DNA of 64,000 nt from Streptomyces sp. S465. Its GTDB lineage: Bacteria > Actinomycetota > Actinomycetes > Streptomycetales > Streptomycetaceae. Below, piece after piece: positions 1 to 8,494 of this stretch (position 1 is its first letter; the number at the start of each line of letters is the position of its first letter). A program made the position numbers and the translations under genes. The stretch is from NCBI RefSeq assembly GCF_026898115.1, contig NZ_CP114036.1, forward strand, positions 310,001 through 374,000, read 5' to 3'. Below the pieces are notes generated by a model. The model did not search any database and was not told where the DNA came from. It was given only the letters and a program-made list of their open reading frames with translations.

Positions 1-392
1 TGCCGATGTTCCTCGGCTACGTGCTGTTCGGCTGGGGTCTGGCGCATGTCCCGGCGAGCACCGCGACCACACTCTCCCTGCTGGAACCCGCCGTCGCGGC
101 CGTCCTGGCCGTCCTGGTCGTCGGCGAACGCCTGCCCCCGCTGGGGTGGGTGGGCATCGCCCTGGTCGTCGGCTGCCTCGCCGTCCTCACCGCGCCGACC
201 CGCGCCGCCGCTCCGCGGCCCCGGGCGACCACCCCGCGTCCGGACACCGGCGCCCGAGACGACAGCGCGGCTCGGCCCAGCCGCGCTCCGGTCCCGGACG
301 CCATGCCGTCCGGGTCCGCCGCGGTGCACGGGGACATCGCCGGAGCCGATGCTCCGCGCCCGCCCCGTGCCCGCGACCGGTTCACCGCTTGA
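1..392 (+). CDS. EamA/DMT-family membrane transporter, C-terminal part
   Basis: This is the 3' end of a gene that begins before the window. The visible ~130 residues contain two hydrophobic helices and the segment LLEPAVAAVLAVLVVGE, which is typical of the last two helices of the second EamA repeat (drug/metabolite transporter superfamily). A hydrophilic Pro/Arg-rich tail of ~65 residues follows, longer than usual for the family. The substrate cannot be told. The gene converges on the small secreted-protein gene next to it, with only 7 bases between their stop codons. Confidence 0.8.
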   Translation, partial: PMFLGYVLFGWGLAHVPASTATTLSLLEPAVAAVLAVLVVGERLPPLGWVGIALVVGCLAVLTAPTRAAAPRPRATTPRPDTGARDDSAARPSRAPVPDAMPSGSAAVHGDIAGADAPRPPRARDRFTA

Positions 393-399
393 CGGGACG

Positions 400-726
400 T
401 CAGCAGACCGCGGTGCGGTCGTAACGTCCGCCAACGGTGTGGAAGTACCGGCTCTGCTTGTTCGGGATGGACTGGCAGGAGGTGTCCCGCCAGGAGTGGA
501 CGACGACCTTGACGCGCATCGTCTTGCCGCAGTTGTTGTACACGTAGCCCGCGATGCCTCCGTCGGGGTTGTTGGTGACATCGCTCCGGTCGATGCACGC
601 GGGTGCCGTACCGCCGGCGGCGGCGACGGGTGCGGGGGCGGCCTGCGCGGAAGCCGCGCCGCCCAGGACGCCCGCCAGGACGATCGCGGCCGAGCCGATG
701 ATGGCGTTGCGCTTCGTGGTCAGCAT
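400..726 (-). CDS. Small secreted protein, tendamistat-like (alpha-amylase inhibitor-like)
   Basis: A 108-residue protein with a clear signal peptide: KR near the N-terminus, a hydrophobic core IIGSAAIVLAGVLGG, then an AQA-A cleavage site. The mature part of ~78 residues has exactly four cysteines. The second and third are 18 residues apart, as in tendamistat, and the segment between them (MRVKVVV) resembles tendamistat's TVKVVY strand; a VGGRY stretch follows before the last cysteine. This suggests the small beta-sandwich fold with two disulfides of Streptomyces alpha-amylase inhibitors. The inhibitory Trp-Arg-Tyr triad is not present, so amylase inhibition is doubtful. The ATG at 726 is chosen because a GGGAAGG ribosome binding site lies about 10 bases upstream; the longer frame would hide the signal peptide. 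Confidence 0.6.
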   Translation of the reverse strand: MLTTKRNAIIGSAAIVLAGVLGGAASAQAAPAPVAAAGGTAPACIDRSDVTNNPDGGIAGYVYNNCGKTMRVKVVVHSWRDTSCQSIPNKQSRYFHTVGGRYDRTAVC

Positions 727-1039
727 GAATCGTTGCCTTCCCTTCGGATGGTGGGGGCGGCGCGGGGTGGCCCGCGTCGCCCTTCCGGCTGTGTATCGAG
801 GTTGCGGCCCGGTCACCGTCCGTTGCCAGGGGCCGTGCCGGAATGGGGGCTTCATGCGACGTCCCACCGGCTGACCTGCTGGGACGGTGCGGCGTATGAC
901 GCGAGTGTGGGACGCGCCGGAGCAACGGACCGAAGCCGGAGCTGCTGACGGGGCGTTGTCGACCGCGCCCGTCTCCACCGGGGCGGCTCCGTGCACCCCG
1001 GCAGGGGCGGTGTGTCAGCTCGCCGTCCGGTCGGCCTGA

Positions 1040-1150
1040 CCGGTGTTCGCGCTGGAGGTGGCGATCGCCGCCTTCGTCTTCCTGGTGGTGCTGGGTGCGC
1101 TGGTGTTCTCCGTGGTGCACCGCCGGGCAGGTGTCGCCGGCACGCCGTCA
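1040..1150 (+). pseudogene. Fragment resembling the N-terminal membrane helix of cytochrome c oxidase subunit II
   Basis: A short stretch reads FALEVAIAAFVFLVVLGALV followed by SVVHRRAG and GTPSERAE. A single helix followed by a basic turn like this is reminiscent of the first transmembrane segment of actinobacterial CoxB-like proteins. No start codon with a ribosome binding site and no downstream cupredoxin domain are present. The frame runs directly into the antisense of a cytochrome b fragment. The identification rests only on this short similarity and on the neighbouring respiratory remnant. Confidence 0.3.
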
Positions 1151-1441
1151 GAGCGTGCCGAACGGCCCCGGCTGGAGCTGTTGGTAGCGGCCGGTGTAGG
1201 GCAGCTCATCCACGCCCGGCTCGAAGAAGAAGGTGAGATAGACACCGGTCAGCACGAGCACCAGAAAGCTGTAGAGGGCGAGCTCGCCGAGCAGGAAGGA
1301 CCAGTGGTCGGGAAACGCCTTGCGCAGTCCCCCCTTGCCGAGCTCCATCAGCGGCAACCGCGCGTCGAGCGCCACCGCCACCCGTTCGCCGCGCGCCACC
1401 GTGTCCCTCCCCCGGACCCGCTTGTGTGACGCCGACACCAC
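1148..1441 (-). pseudogene. Truncated cytochrome b (QcrB-like) gene, N-terminal fragment
   Basis: From a GTG at 1441 the frame encodes 97 residues that match the N-terminus of actinobacterial QcrB. The pattern is ALDARL, a Gly-Lys-rich stretch, then the hallmark KAFPDHWSFLLGE, the helix LYSFLVLVLTGVYLTFFFEP and a conserved YTGRY turn. Intact QcrB is over 500 residues with heme-ligand histidines in later helices; none are present here and the frame stops at a TGA. Only the cytosolic start and first helix survive, so this is a remnant, not a working bc1 subunit. Together with the CoxB-like fragment next to it, it suggests an alternative respiratory cluster was once here. Confidence 0.7.
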
Positions 1442-1593
1442 ACCTCCACCTCCCGGTTGCCGCCTGCCAGGACGGTCGCCAGGCCGGTCGCGCCACAGAG
1501 GTCCCCGAGGACCGCCGACGACGAAACGCGTGGTCCACCCATCGGAGGCGGCGCGGGACGGTCCGTTCACCGGCCGGTGGGCCACCGGCCGGG

Positions 1594-3372
1594 TCACCGC
1601 ATGAGGCGTACCGCCGCCTCGAGGAGTTGCGCGTGGACGAACGCCTGGGGCAGGTTGCCTCGCAGCTGGCGCTGGCGGACGTCGTACTCCTCGGCGAACA
1701 GACCCGGCGGGCCGCAGGCGGCCCGGGTGCGCTCGAACCAGCGGAAGGCGCTGAGGGTGTCTCGCTGGTGGTGGGCGGCGAGCGCCATCATGAAGCCGCA
1801 CAGCAGGAAGGCGCCTTCGGCCTCGCCCAGGCGCTGGTCGCCGTGGCCGAAGCGGTAGAGGTAGCCGTCCTGGGACAGTCGTGCCTCGATGAACCGGCGG
1901 GTGCGCGGCCCACTGGGGTCGTCCGGGGGGAGACAGCCACGGGCCAGCGGCAGCAGCAGGGCGGCTTCCGGTCCTGCGTCGTCCTCGGCACGGCACCAGT
2001 GGCCCCGAGGGCTCAGGCAGCGGCGGCGGGTTTCGCGCAGGATCGCCTCGGCGAGGCCGTCCCAGTGGCGGGCGGCGGCCCGGTCCCGCACCTCCCGCGC
2101 CGCGGCCCGCAGACCGGCCACCGCACACAGCCGTGAGTGGGTCCACCAGTGGTTCTCCAGCTCCCACAAGCCCGCGTCCGGGCGCGTCCAGTCGCGCTCG
2201 ACGGCGGCCGCGGCCACGTCGAGGGCGCGGCGCGCGTCCCCCTCGAGCCGGTCGAGCCGGGCGGCGGCCGCGTACAGCTGGAGGATCTCGCCGAAGGAGT
2301 CCAGCTGGAACTGCCGGCCGGCGCGGTTGCCCACCCGGTCGGTGCCGCCCGGGTAGCCGGGCAGCGGCAGGGAGCGCTCCTCGGCCACCGTGTCCCCGTC
2401 GACGGTGTAGGCGGGGCGCAGGTCGCCGCCGTCGGCCAGCAGACGCTCGGTCACGAAGCCGACGCCCGCGTCCAGGAGGGGGTGCGGGCCGTGCGCGGCC
2501 ACCGCCAGACCGGCGTAGCACTGGTCGCGGATCCAGGCGAACCGGTAGTCGTAGTTGCGTCCGCTCTCGGCGCGCTCCGGGAGCGAGGTGGTGGCGGCGG
2601 CCACCATGGCGCCGGAGCTGCTGGTCAGTCCGCGGAGGATGGCGTAGGCGTGCCGGGCGTCGCGCGGCGCGGCCAGCTCCGAGCAGTCCGGTACGGCACC
2701 GGCCCAGTGGCGTTCGGTCGCCTCCCACAGGCGCTTTGGATCCAGCTCCTCCGTCCCCGCCCCGGTGCCGATCTCCAGGACCAGGTCATGCGTGTGGCCG
2801 GCGGTCACCACCGGACGGGCCTCCAGCACCCCCGGCCGGCCGGGGGTGGCGTCGGCCGCTCCGACCAGGCGCAGGTGCAGTCCGCCGCCGTGGGCCGACC
2901 AGATTCCGCGCTCCTGCCGCATGCCGGTCATGGTGTGAGCGCCAAAGCCGGGGCGTACGTCGAGCCGCAGCCTCACGTGTGCGTCGCCACGCACGGCCCG
3001 GATCCGGCGCAGGAGAACCAGCCGGTCCGGGGCGGCGGGCACAGCCAGCGCCTCCCGGCATTCGATCACACCGTCACCGGTGACCCAGCGGCCGACGTGG
3101 ATGAGGGTGCCTTCCTCGTAGAAGCCGCCCCAGACGTTCCAGTGGTCCTCGGGGCCGAGGAGGTACTCCCCCGGCCCGCCGATCAGGGTGGAGAACACCG
3201 CGTCGCTGTGCCAGCGGGGTGCGCACAGCCACGCCATCTCGCCACGTGGCCCCACCAGGGCGCCGCGTTCACCGTCGCCGAGGAAGGCGTACTCGCGGAG
3301 GGTCCACGGCGACGACGCGCGCGCGGTCGATGGCGTCGGGCCGCGCCGCGGACCCGGAGGCGTGTCGTTCAT
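1594..3372 (-). CDS. Glycoside hydrolase family 15 protein (glucoamylase/trehalase-like)
   Basis: A 592-residue cytoplasmic protein with no signal peptide. The N-terminal part has the GH15 opening pattern LREYAFLGDGERGALV followed by WLCAPRWHSDAVF. The (alpha/alpha)6 catalytic domain is marked by YDYRFAWIRDQ (Trp280 to Gln284), the counterpart of the YDYR-x-WxRD motif of actinobacterial GH15 enzymes. Members hydrolyse terminal alpha-glucosidic bonds or trehalose; the exact substrate cannot be told. The start at 3372 is preferred over an upstream in-frame start because it is preceded immediately by an AGGAGGAGG run. It is divergent from the SDR gene at 3546. The length is normal for the family. 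Confidence 0.82.
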   Translation of the reverse strand: MNDTPPGPRRGPTPSTARASSPWTLREYAFLGDGERGALVGPRGEMAWLCAPRWHSDAVFSTLIGGPGEYLLGPEDHWNVWGGFYEEGTLIHVGRWVTGDGVIECREALAVPAAPDRLVLLRRIRAVRGDAHVRLRLDVRPGFGAHTMTGMRQERGIWSAHGGGLHLRLVGAADATPGRPGVLEARPVVTAGHTHDLVLEIGTGAGTEELDPKRLWEATERHWAGAVPDCSELAAPRDARHAYAILRGLTSSSGAMVAAATTSLPERAESGRNYDYRFAWIRDQCYAGLAVAAHGPHPLLDAGVGFVTERLLADGGDLRPAYTVDGDTVAEERSLPLPGYPGGTDRVGNRAGRQFQLDSFGEILQLYAAAARLDRLEGDARRALDVAAAAVERDWTRPDAGLWELENHWWTHSRLCAVAGLRAAAREVRDRAAARHWDGLAEAILRETRRRCLSPRGHWCRAEDDAGPEAALLLPLARGCLPPDDPSGPRTRRFIEARLSQDGYLYRFGHGDQRLGEAEGAFLLCGFMMALAAHHQRDTLSAFRWFERTRAACGPPGLFAEEYDVRQRQLRGNLPQAFVHAQLLEAAVRLMR

Positions 3373-3545
3373 CCTCCTCCTCTCCGCGGGAGTTTCGCGG
3401 TGAGACCCCCGGGTACCCGGCCGGGCCACGGAAAACGGTGGGAGGAATACGCGTCGGGCACGCCGACCGACCGCGTGGGTGTGTCCTGCCCGGTCCAAGG
3501 ATCCGCAGGGCCGTCCGTGGTCCGACGGTTCCGCGGGAGATCACG

Positions 3546-4622
3546 ATGGGCAACAAGCAGCACAGGCCCCAGATCGTCGTCGTGACCGGTGCCAGCGCCG
3601 GCATCGGCCGCGCGACGGCTCACGCCTTCGCCGCCCGGGGTGCGGCCGTCGCCCTGCTGGCGCGCGGCGCGCGCGGCCTGGAGGCCGCCGCGGAGGAGGT
3701 GCGGACGGCCGGTGGCCACCCCCTGCCGATCGGCGTCGACGTCTCCGATCCCGAGGCCGTCGAAGCGGCGGCCACCCGGGTGGAGCGGGAACTGGGGCCG
3801 ATCGACATCTGGGTGAACGCCGCCTTCAGCACGGTTTTCGCGCCCGTCCAGGAGGTCGGGGCGGAAGAGCTCGAGAGGGTCATGCGCGTCACGTATCTGG
3901 GATTCGTCCATGGCACGCAGGCGGCTCTGCGCCGCATGGCGCCCCGGGACCACGGCACCATCGTGCAGGTCGGCTCCGCCCTCGCGCACCGCGGCGTTCC
4001 GCTCCAGTCCGCCTACTGCGCGGCCAAGCACGCCATCCAGGGCTTCCACGAATCCCTGCGCTGCGAACTCCTGCACGATCGCAGCCGGGTACGGGTCACC
4101 ATGGTGCATCTGCCCGGCGTCAACACCCCCCAGTTCAGCTGGGTCCTCTCCCGTCTGCCCCGGCACCCTCAGCCGATGCCGCCGATCTACCAGCCGGAAG
4201 TCGCCGCGCGGGGGATCGTGTACGCCGCCGACCATCCCCGCCGACGCCAGTACTGGGTGGGCGGCTCCACCGCCGCGACCCTGATCGGGCACACGTTCGC
4301 CCCCGGGCTGCTCGACCGCTACCTCGCCCGCACCGGCTACTCGTCCCAGCAGATGTCCCAGCCACGCGGCCCGCACCAGCCGACGAATCTCTGGGACCCC
4401 GCCGATGACATCGACGGCCGCGACTACGGGACGCACGGAGTCTTCGACGACCAGGCGACGAACCGCAGTGCCCAGCTGTGGGCCTCCCAGCACCACGGGC
4501 TGCTGACCGCCGCCGGGGCGGCCGCCGGAGCCCTCGTCTGCGCCCTGGTCCTCCGTAGCAACCGACACGCTTCGCCGCCGGCTCACGGGGCAGCCCGGAC
4601 CGTCCGCCGCACGACCGGTTGA
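3546..4622 (+). CDS. SDR-family oxidoreductase with C-terminal extension
   Basis: A 358-residue short-chain dehydrogenase/reductase. The NAD(P)-binding motif TGASAGIG is near residue 15, the NAG motif is replaced by NAA, and the catalytic Ser and Tyr-x-x-x-Lys appear as VGSALAH and YCAAKHA. The classical fold ends near residue 250. About 100 further residues follow: a Gln-rich region with WDPADD, then one predicted membrane helix near residue 330 with a basic tail, so the enzyme may be membrane-anchored. Long SDRs of this type are common in Streptomyces with unknown substrates. A GGGAGA ribosome binding site precedes the ATG. It is probably transcribed alone, divergent from the GH15 gene. Confidence 0.85.
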   Translation: MGNKQHRPQIVVVTGASAGIGRATAHAFAARGAAVALLARGARGLEAAAEEVRTAGGHPLPIGVDVSDPEAVEAAATRVERELGPIDIWVNAAFSTVFAPVQEVGAEELERVMRVTYLGFVHGTQAALRRMAPRDHGTIVQVGSALAHRGVPLQSAYCAAKHAIQGFHESLRCELLHDRSRVRVTMVHLPGVNTPQFSWVLSRLPRHPQPMPPIYQPEVAARGIVYAADHPRRRQYWVGGSTAATLIGHTFAPGLLDRYLARTGYSSQQMSQPRGPHQPTNLWDPADDIDGRDYGTHGVFDDQATNRSAQLWASQHHGLLTAAGAAAGALVCALVLRSNRHASPPAHGAARTVRRTTG

Positions 4623-4726
4623 CCGCGGGCGCGTTTCCCCGGCTTCGCCCTGGACCGGGTCCGGTCGGCTTCACTGCTTGCCGACACCTTGCCAGTTGCT
4701 CAGGCGTCGCTCTACCCTCACAGGCA

Positions 4727-4738
4727 GAAAGCGCTTTC
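4727..4738. promoter_or_regulatory. LacI-type operator, perfect palindrome
   Basis: The 12-base sequence GAAAGCGCTTTC is a perfect inverted repeat with the central CpG typical of LacI-family operators. It lies 276 bases upstream of the pectate lyase start. With the second copy at 4897 it brackets the likely promoter, an arrangement suited to repression relieved by a pectin-derived sugar (inference). No lacI-type gene is visible in the window. Confidence 0.6.
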
Positions 4739-4896
4739 CGGCCGCAGAGCCGCACCGGTGGAGGCGACGTCCGCGGTCTCTGCGGCGTTCGCGCACGAGC
4801 CGCAGTCGACCAGGGTGCAATGCCTGGCGGATGCGGCGCTTTCCCAGGGTGCCGTCGCGCCGCCGAAGCGAGAAGCGGTCCGGCAACACGAGGGGT

Positions 4897-4908
4897 GAAA
4901 GCGTTTTC
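4897..4908. promoter_or_regulatory. LacI-type operator, second copy
   Basis: GAAAGCGTTTTC differs from the perfect palindrome at 4727 by one base and keeps the CpG centre. It lies about 106 bases before the pectate lyase start; the two centres are 170 bases apart. A half-site reading GCGCTTTCC occurs between them near 4837. Confidence 0.55.
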
Positions 4909-5013
4909 CTCGCAAGCCATCGCAAGTCATCGCATGCCCTCGCAAGGCCAAGGACAGCGGGGGTCAACGCCCCGGCCCAGCAAGCTCGCCTTCACAGACC
5001 GATGGAGACCAGA

Positions 5014-6576
5014 ATGAGACGATTAGTCGCGCTGCGGCTCTACGCAGCGCTGTTCGTGGCGGCCCTTACGGGCGCGGCCGCCGCGTTCCTGTCGATGCCC
5101 GCGGCGTCCGCGGCGACGGGCAGCGCCACCGGCTATGCGACCCAGAACGGGGGGACCACCGGCGGGGCGGGCGGCCAGACGGTCCGGGCCACCACGGGAA
5201 CCGAGATCCACGCGGCCCTGTGCAACCGGGCCAGCAGCAGCACCCCGATCACCATCGAGGTCCAGGGGACCATCAATCACGGCAACACCGAGAAGGTGTC
5301 GGGCGACAGTTGCGACACGGCCGCCGGGGTGATCGAGCTCAAGCAGATCAGCAATGTCACGCTCGTCGGGGTCGGCAACGGGGCCGTCTTCGACCAACTG
5401 GGCATCCACGTCCGCGAATCCAGCAACATCATCATCCAGAACGTGACGGTACGGAACGTGAAGAAGTCCGGTTCGCCCACGTCCAACGGCGGCGACGCGA
5501 TCGGCATGGAGAGCGACGTCCGCAACGTCTGGGTCGACCACGTCACGCTGGAGGCGTCGGGCGGGGAGGACGAGGGATACGACGGCCTGATCGACATGAA
5601 GAACAACACCCAGTACGTGACCCTGTCCTACAGCATCCTGCGCAACTCCGGCCGTGGCGGCCTCATCGGGTCCAGCGAGAGCGACCTCTCCAACGGCTTC
5701 GTCACCTTCCACCACAATCGGTACGAGAACATCGACTCCCGTACGCCCCTGCTGCGCGGCGGCACGGCCCACGTCTACAACAACCACTACGTGAGCCTCA
5801 ACGAGTCCGGCATCAACTCCCGCGCCGGCGCCAAGGCCAAGGTGGACAACAACTACTTCGAGGACTCCAAGGACGTCCTGGGCACCTTCTACACCGACGC
5901 GGCCGGCTACTGGCAGGTCAGCGGCAACATCTTCGACAATGTGGCCTGGTCCAGCCCCGGTGACGAGAACAACCCGGCCGGTCCCGACCCGAAGTCCAAC
6001 ACCACGGTCAGCATCCCCTACTCCTACACCCTGGACCGGGCCGACTGCGTACCGGACATCGTGAGCCGGACGGCAGGGGCCAACACGGGGCTGCGGGTGT
6101 CGGACGGCAACTGCACACCGCAGAGCCCCGACCCGACCGAGCCCACACCCGAACCCACCGATCCCACACCCGAACCCACCGATCCCACACCCGGACCGAC
6201 CGAGCCCGGCGGGACCAACCTCAGCATCGGAGCCGGCGCCGACGGCTCCAGCAAGGCCAGCGGTACGAGCTATGGCAATGTACGCGACGGTGATGTGAGC
6301 ACGTATTGGTCGCCGGCCGCCTCGACCGGGTCCATCTCGATCAAGTGGGGCTCCGCCACCACCGTGTCCAAGATCAACATTGTGGAGACATCGGCCTCCG
6401 CCGGCCGCATCGGGTCCTGGCGAGTCGTCAACGCCGACACCGGCGCCGTCCTGACCTCCGGCAGCAAAGCGGGCGTCATCACCTTCCCCCAGACCTCGCT
6501 GCGCAAGATCACCTTTGAGATCACCGGCTCCTCCGGCACACCGCAGATCGCCGAGTACGAGACCTACGCCGGATAG
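5014..6576 (+). CDS. Secreted pectate lyase (PL1) with C-terminal discoidin-like domain
   Basis: A 520-residue secreted protein with a signal peptide (MRRLVALR, hydrophobic core, cleavage after ASA near residue 35). The PL1 beta-helix spans about 60-350 with the family marks VWVDH and RTPLLR (Arg243 to Arg248); the latter holds the arginines used in beta-elimination of polygalacturonate. A Pro-Glu-Pro-Thr repeat linker (about 370-400) leads to a C-terminal beta-sandwich resembling F5/8-type carbohydrate-binding modules. The ATG at 5014 is chosen over 5002 because GGAG lies 6 bases upstream. Codon 4 is TTA, the rare leucine codon read by the bldA tRNA, so expression may be tied to development. 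Two LacI-type operators lie upstream and a strong hairpin terminator follows. Confidence 0.92.
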   Translation: MRRLVALRLYAALFVAALTGAAAAFLSMPAASAATGSATGYATQNGGTTGGAGGQTVRATTGTEIHAALCNRASSSTPITIEVQGTINHGNTEKVSGDSCDTAAGVIELKQISNVTLVGVGNGAVFDQLGIHVRESSNIIIQNVTVRNVKKSGSPTSNGGDAIGMESDVRNVWVDHVTLEASGGEDEGYDGLIDMKNNTQYVTLSYSILRNSGRGGLIGSSESDLSNGFVTFHHNRYENIDSRTPLLRGGTAHVYNNHYVSLNESGINSRAGAKAKVDNNYFEDSKDVLGTFYTDAAGYWQVSGNIFDNVAWSSPGDENNPAGPDPKSNTTVSIPYSYTLDRADCVPDIVSRTAGANTGLRVSDGNCTPQSPDPTEPTPEPTDPTPEPTDPTPGPTEPGGTNLSIGAGADGSSKASGTSYGNVRDGDVSTYWSPAASTGSISIKWGSATTVSKINIVETSASAGRIGSWRVVNADTGAVLTSGSKAGVITFPQTSLRKITFEITGSSGTPQIAEYETYAG

Positions 6577-6594
6577 CGGCGATACCTCCACTGC

Positions 6595-6639
6595 GGACGT
6601 GCGCTGCCTGGGTGCCGCACACCCAGGCAGCGCACGTCC
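6595..6639 (+). terminator. Strong hairpin terminator after the pectate lyase gene
   Basis: A perfect 20-base-pair stem with a 5-base loop (CCGCA at 6615-6619) begins 19 bases after the pectate lyase stop. It lacks a long U tract, as is common for Streptomyces terminators. Confidence 0.85.
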
Positions 6640-6762
6640 TGGTTGGCGGCTCGCCGGGCGGCCAAGCTCGGTGGCGACGGAACGACGCCGAGGGGTGAGC
6701 GCGGTGTGCCGCACCAGTGCGCCCGCGAACGCCCGCACGGCTCAGCAGCGAGGAAGACGACG

Positions 6763-7518
6763 ATGACGATGGATGACGAGGCGTTGCGCGGCTCGGTGGC
6801 GGTGGTCACCGGTGCCGCACGTGGCGTGGGCAGGGCCACCGTGGCGTGGCTGCACGCCCGGGGCGTACGGGTACTGGCCGAGGACATCCGGCCCGAGGTG
6901 CGGGATCTGAGTGCCCGGTTCGACGGTGTGGCCACCTTGGTCGGCGATGTCTCCCGGGAGGAGACGGCCCTGCGCGCCGTGGAGCTGGCACAGGAGCGTT
7001 TCGGCGGCTTGGACATCCTGGTCAACAACGCCGGGCGGACCCTGAACAAACCGCTCACCGAGACCTCGGCGGCGGACTGGGACACCCTGATGGCCGTCAA
7101 CGCCCGTGGCGCGTTCCTCCATGCCCGGGAGGCGTTCCGGGCCATGCGCGAGCACGGCCGGGGCGGGGCGATCGTCAACGTCGGCTCCTACACCTGCACC
7201 GTCGCCCTGCCCGAGGGGTCGGCGTACACGGCGTCCAAGGGAGCTCTGGCACAGCTGACCAAGGTCATCGCACTGGAGGGCGGACCCCACAACATCAGGG
7301 CCAACATCGTGGCGCCGGGCGTGATCGAAACCGACATGCTCGACACCATCCGCGACGACAGCCGCGCCTATCTGCGCTCCTTCGCCGGGGCGCATCCGCT
7401 GGGCCGCGTCGCGCAGCCGGAGGAAATCGCCGAGATCATCGGCTTCCTCGCCTCGGCCCGCTCCAGCTTCATGACCGGCGCCGTCGTAGCCGCCGACGGC
7501 GGCTTCACCGCCGCATGA
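6763..7518 (+). CDS. SDR-family oxidoreductase
   Basis: A 251-residue classical SDR. It has the cofactor motif TGAARGVG near residue 16, NNAG near 87, the catalytic Tyr and Lys in YTASKGA, and a C-terminal FMTGAVVAADGGF typical of FabG-like enzymes. An acidic residue after the second strand (LAEDI) suggests NAD preference. AGGAAG lies 6 bases before the ATG at 6763. A second SDR starts 77 bases downstream on the same strand, so the two probably form an operon; paired SDRs often act on one alicyclic or steroid-like substrate, but nothing here fixes it. Confidence 0.85.
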   Translation: MTMDDEALRGSVAVVTGAARGVGRATVAWLHARGVRVLAEDIRPEVRDLSARFDGVATLVGDVSREETALRAVELAQERFGGLDILVNNAGRTLNKPLTETSAADWDTLMAVNARGAFLHAREAFRAMREHGRGGAIVNVGSYTCTVALPEGSAYTASKGALAQLTKVIALEGGPHNIRANIVAPGVIETDMLDTIRDDSRAYLRSFAGAHPLGRVAQPEEIAEIIGFLASARSSFMTGAVVAADGGFTAA

Positions 7519-7595
7519 CCCGGCACACCGCCGGCCCACCGGAACAGGGCGCGGTCCGCCCCTGCCCACCACGATCGAGAGAGAACGACAGCGTT

Positions 7596-8354
7596 ATGAC
7601 TGCACGACGACTCGACCACAAGGTCACGCTGATCACCGGCGCCACCGGAGGAATCGGCGCGGCGACCGCCGAACTGTTCGCCCGCGAAGGCGCACGGCTG
7701 ATCATCACCGATGTCGCCGAGGAGCCCCTCCAGGCACTGGCACGGAAGATCGAGGCGATCGGCGCGGAGGTGGTCACCGCCTGTCTGGACGTCTCCTCCG
7801 CCCCGCAGTGGCACGAGGTGATCACTTCCGTACAGGAGCGATTCGGCACCCTGGACGTCCTCGTCAACCTCGCGGGCATCCTGGACTGGCCAGGCATCGA
7901 GGACACCGAGGAAGACGCGTGGGACCGCGTCATCGACATCGACCAGAAGGGCACCTGGCTCGGGATGAAGGCGGCCATGCCCCTGCTGCGGGCCACCGGC
8001 AACGCCTCAGTGATCAACACCTCGTCCGTCCTGGGCCTCGTGGGAAGCGGGGCAGCCGCGGCATACCAGGCGGCCAAGGGCGCCGTGCGGCTGCTGAGCA
8101 AGACGGCCGCCGTCGAATACGCCCTCCAGGGGGTGCGGATCAACTCCATCCATCCCGGTGTCATCGCCACGCCGATGATCCAGGACATCCTGGACGAGCA
8201 GGGCGATCAGCAGCCGGACATCGTACGCACCCCGATGCGCCGCGCGGGCCGCCCCGACGAGATCGCCTCCGCGATCCTCTTCCTCGCCAGTGACGAGTCC
8301 TCATACGTCACCGGTGCCGAACTGGTGGTCGACGGCGGCCTCACCGCCCACTGA
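7596..8354 (+). CDS. SDR-family oxidoreductase
   Basis: A 252-residue classical SDR with TGATGGIG near residue 15, an NLAG variant of the NNAG motif, the catalytic Ser in NTSSVLG, Tyr-x-x-x-Lys in YQAAKGA, and the C-terminal YVTGAELVVDGG. The sequence is closest in style to 3-alpha(20-beta)-hydroxysteroid or cyclohexanol dehydrogenases (inference from motif pattern only). A GAGAG ribosome binding site precedes the ATG. It is the second gene of a probable two-gene SDR operon and is followed by gene debris. Confidence 0.85.
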   Translation: MTARRLDHKVTLITGATGGIGAATAELFAREGARLIITDVAEEPLQALARKIEAIGAEVVTACLDVSSAPQWHEVITSVQERFGTLDVLVNLAGILDWPGIEDTEEDAWDRVIDIDQKGTWLGMKAAMPLLRATGNASVINTSSVLGLVGSGAAAAYQAAKGAVRLLSKTAAVEYALQGVRINSIHPGVIATPMIQDILDEQGDQQPDIVRTPMRRAGRPDEIASAILFLASDESSYVTGAELVVDGGLTAH

Positions 8355-8494
8355 CCCCGGAGGCCAGCACACCGGCGGTCATGGTGCGCGGGTCGTTGAG
8401 CTGGATGGGCGTGCCCTCGTCCACGAGCCGACGGCCCACCTCCACGATGCGTTGCCCATTGCGGGCGGCGGCGCCCGAGAAGCTGACGGGCAGT

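Noticed and set aside
5023..6738. A 571-residue frame opposite the pectate lyase with many GCGIGGFG-like repeats
   Set aside because: The repeats are the antisense of the Pro-Thr linker codons of the pectate lyase; it also runs through the pectate lyase terminator.
8341..8487. Minus-strand fragment reading VEVGRRLVDEGTPIQLNDP
   Set aside because: It looks like the C-terminal end of some protein, but I cannot name the family and there is no start, so it is mentioned only as possible debris between the SDR operon and the broken esterase.
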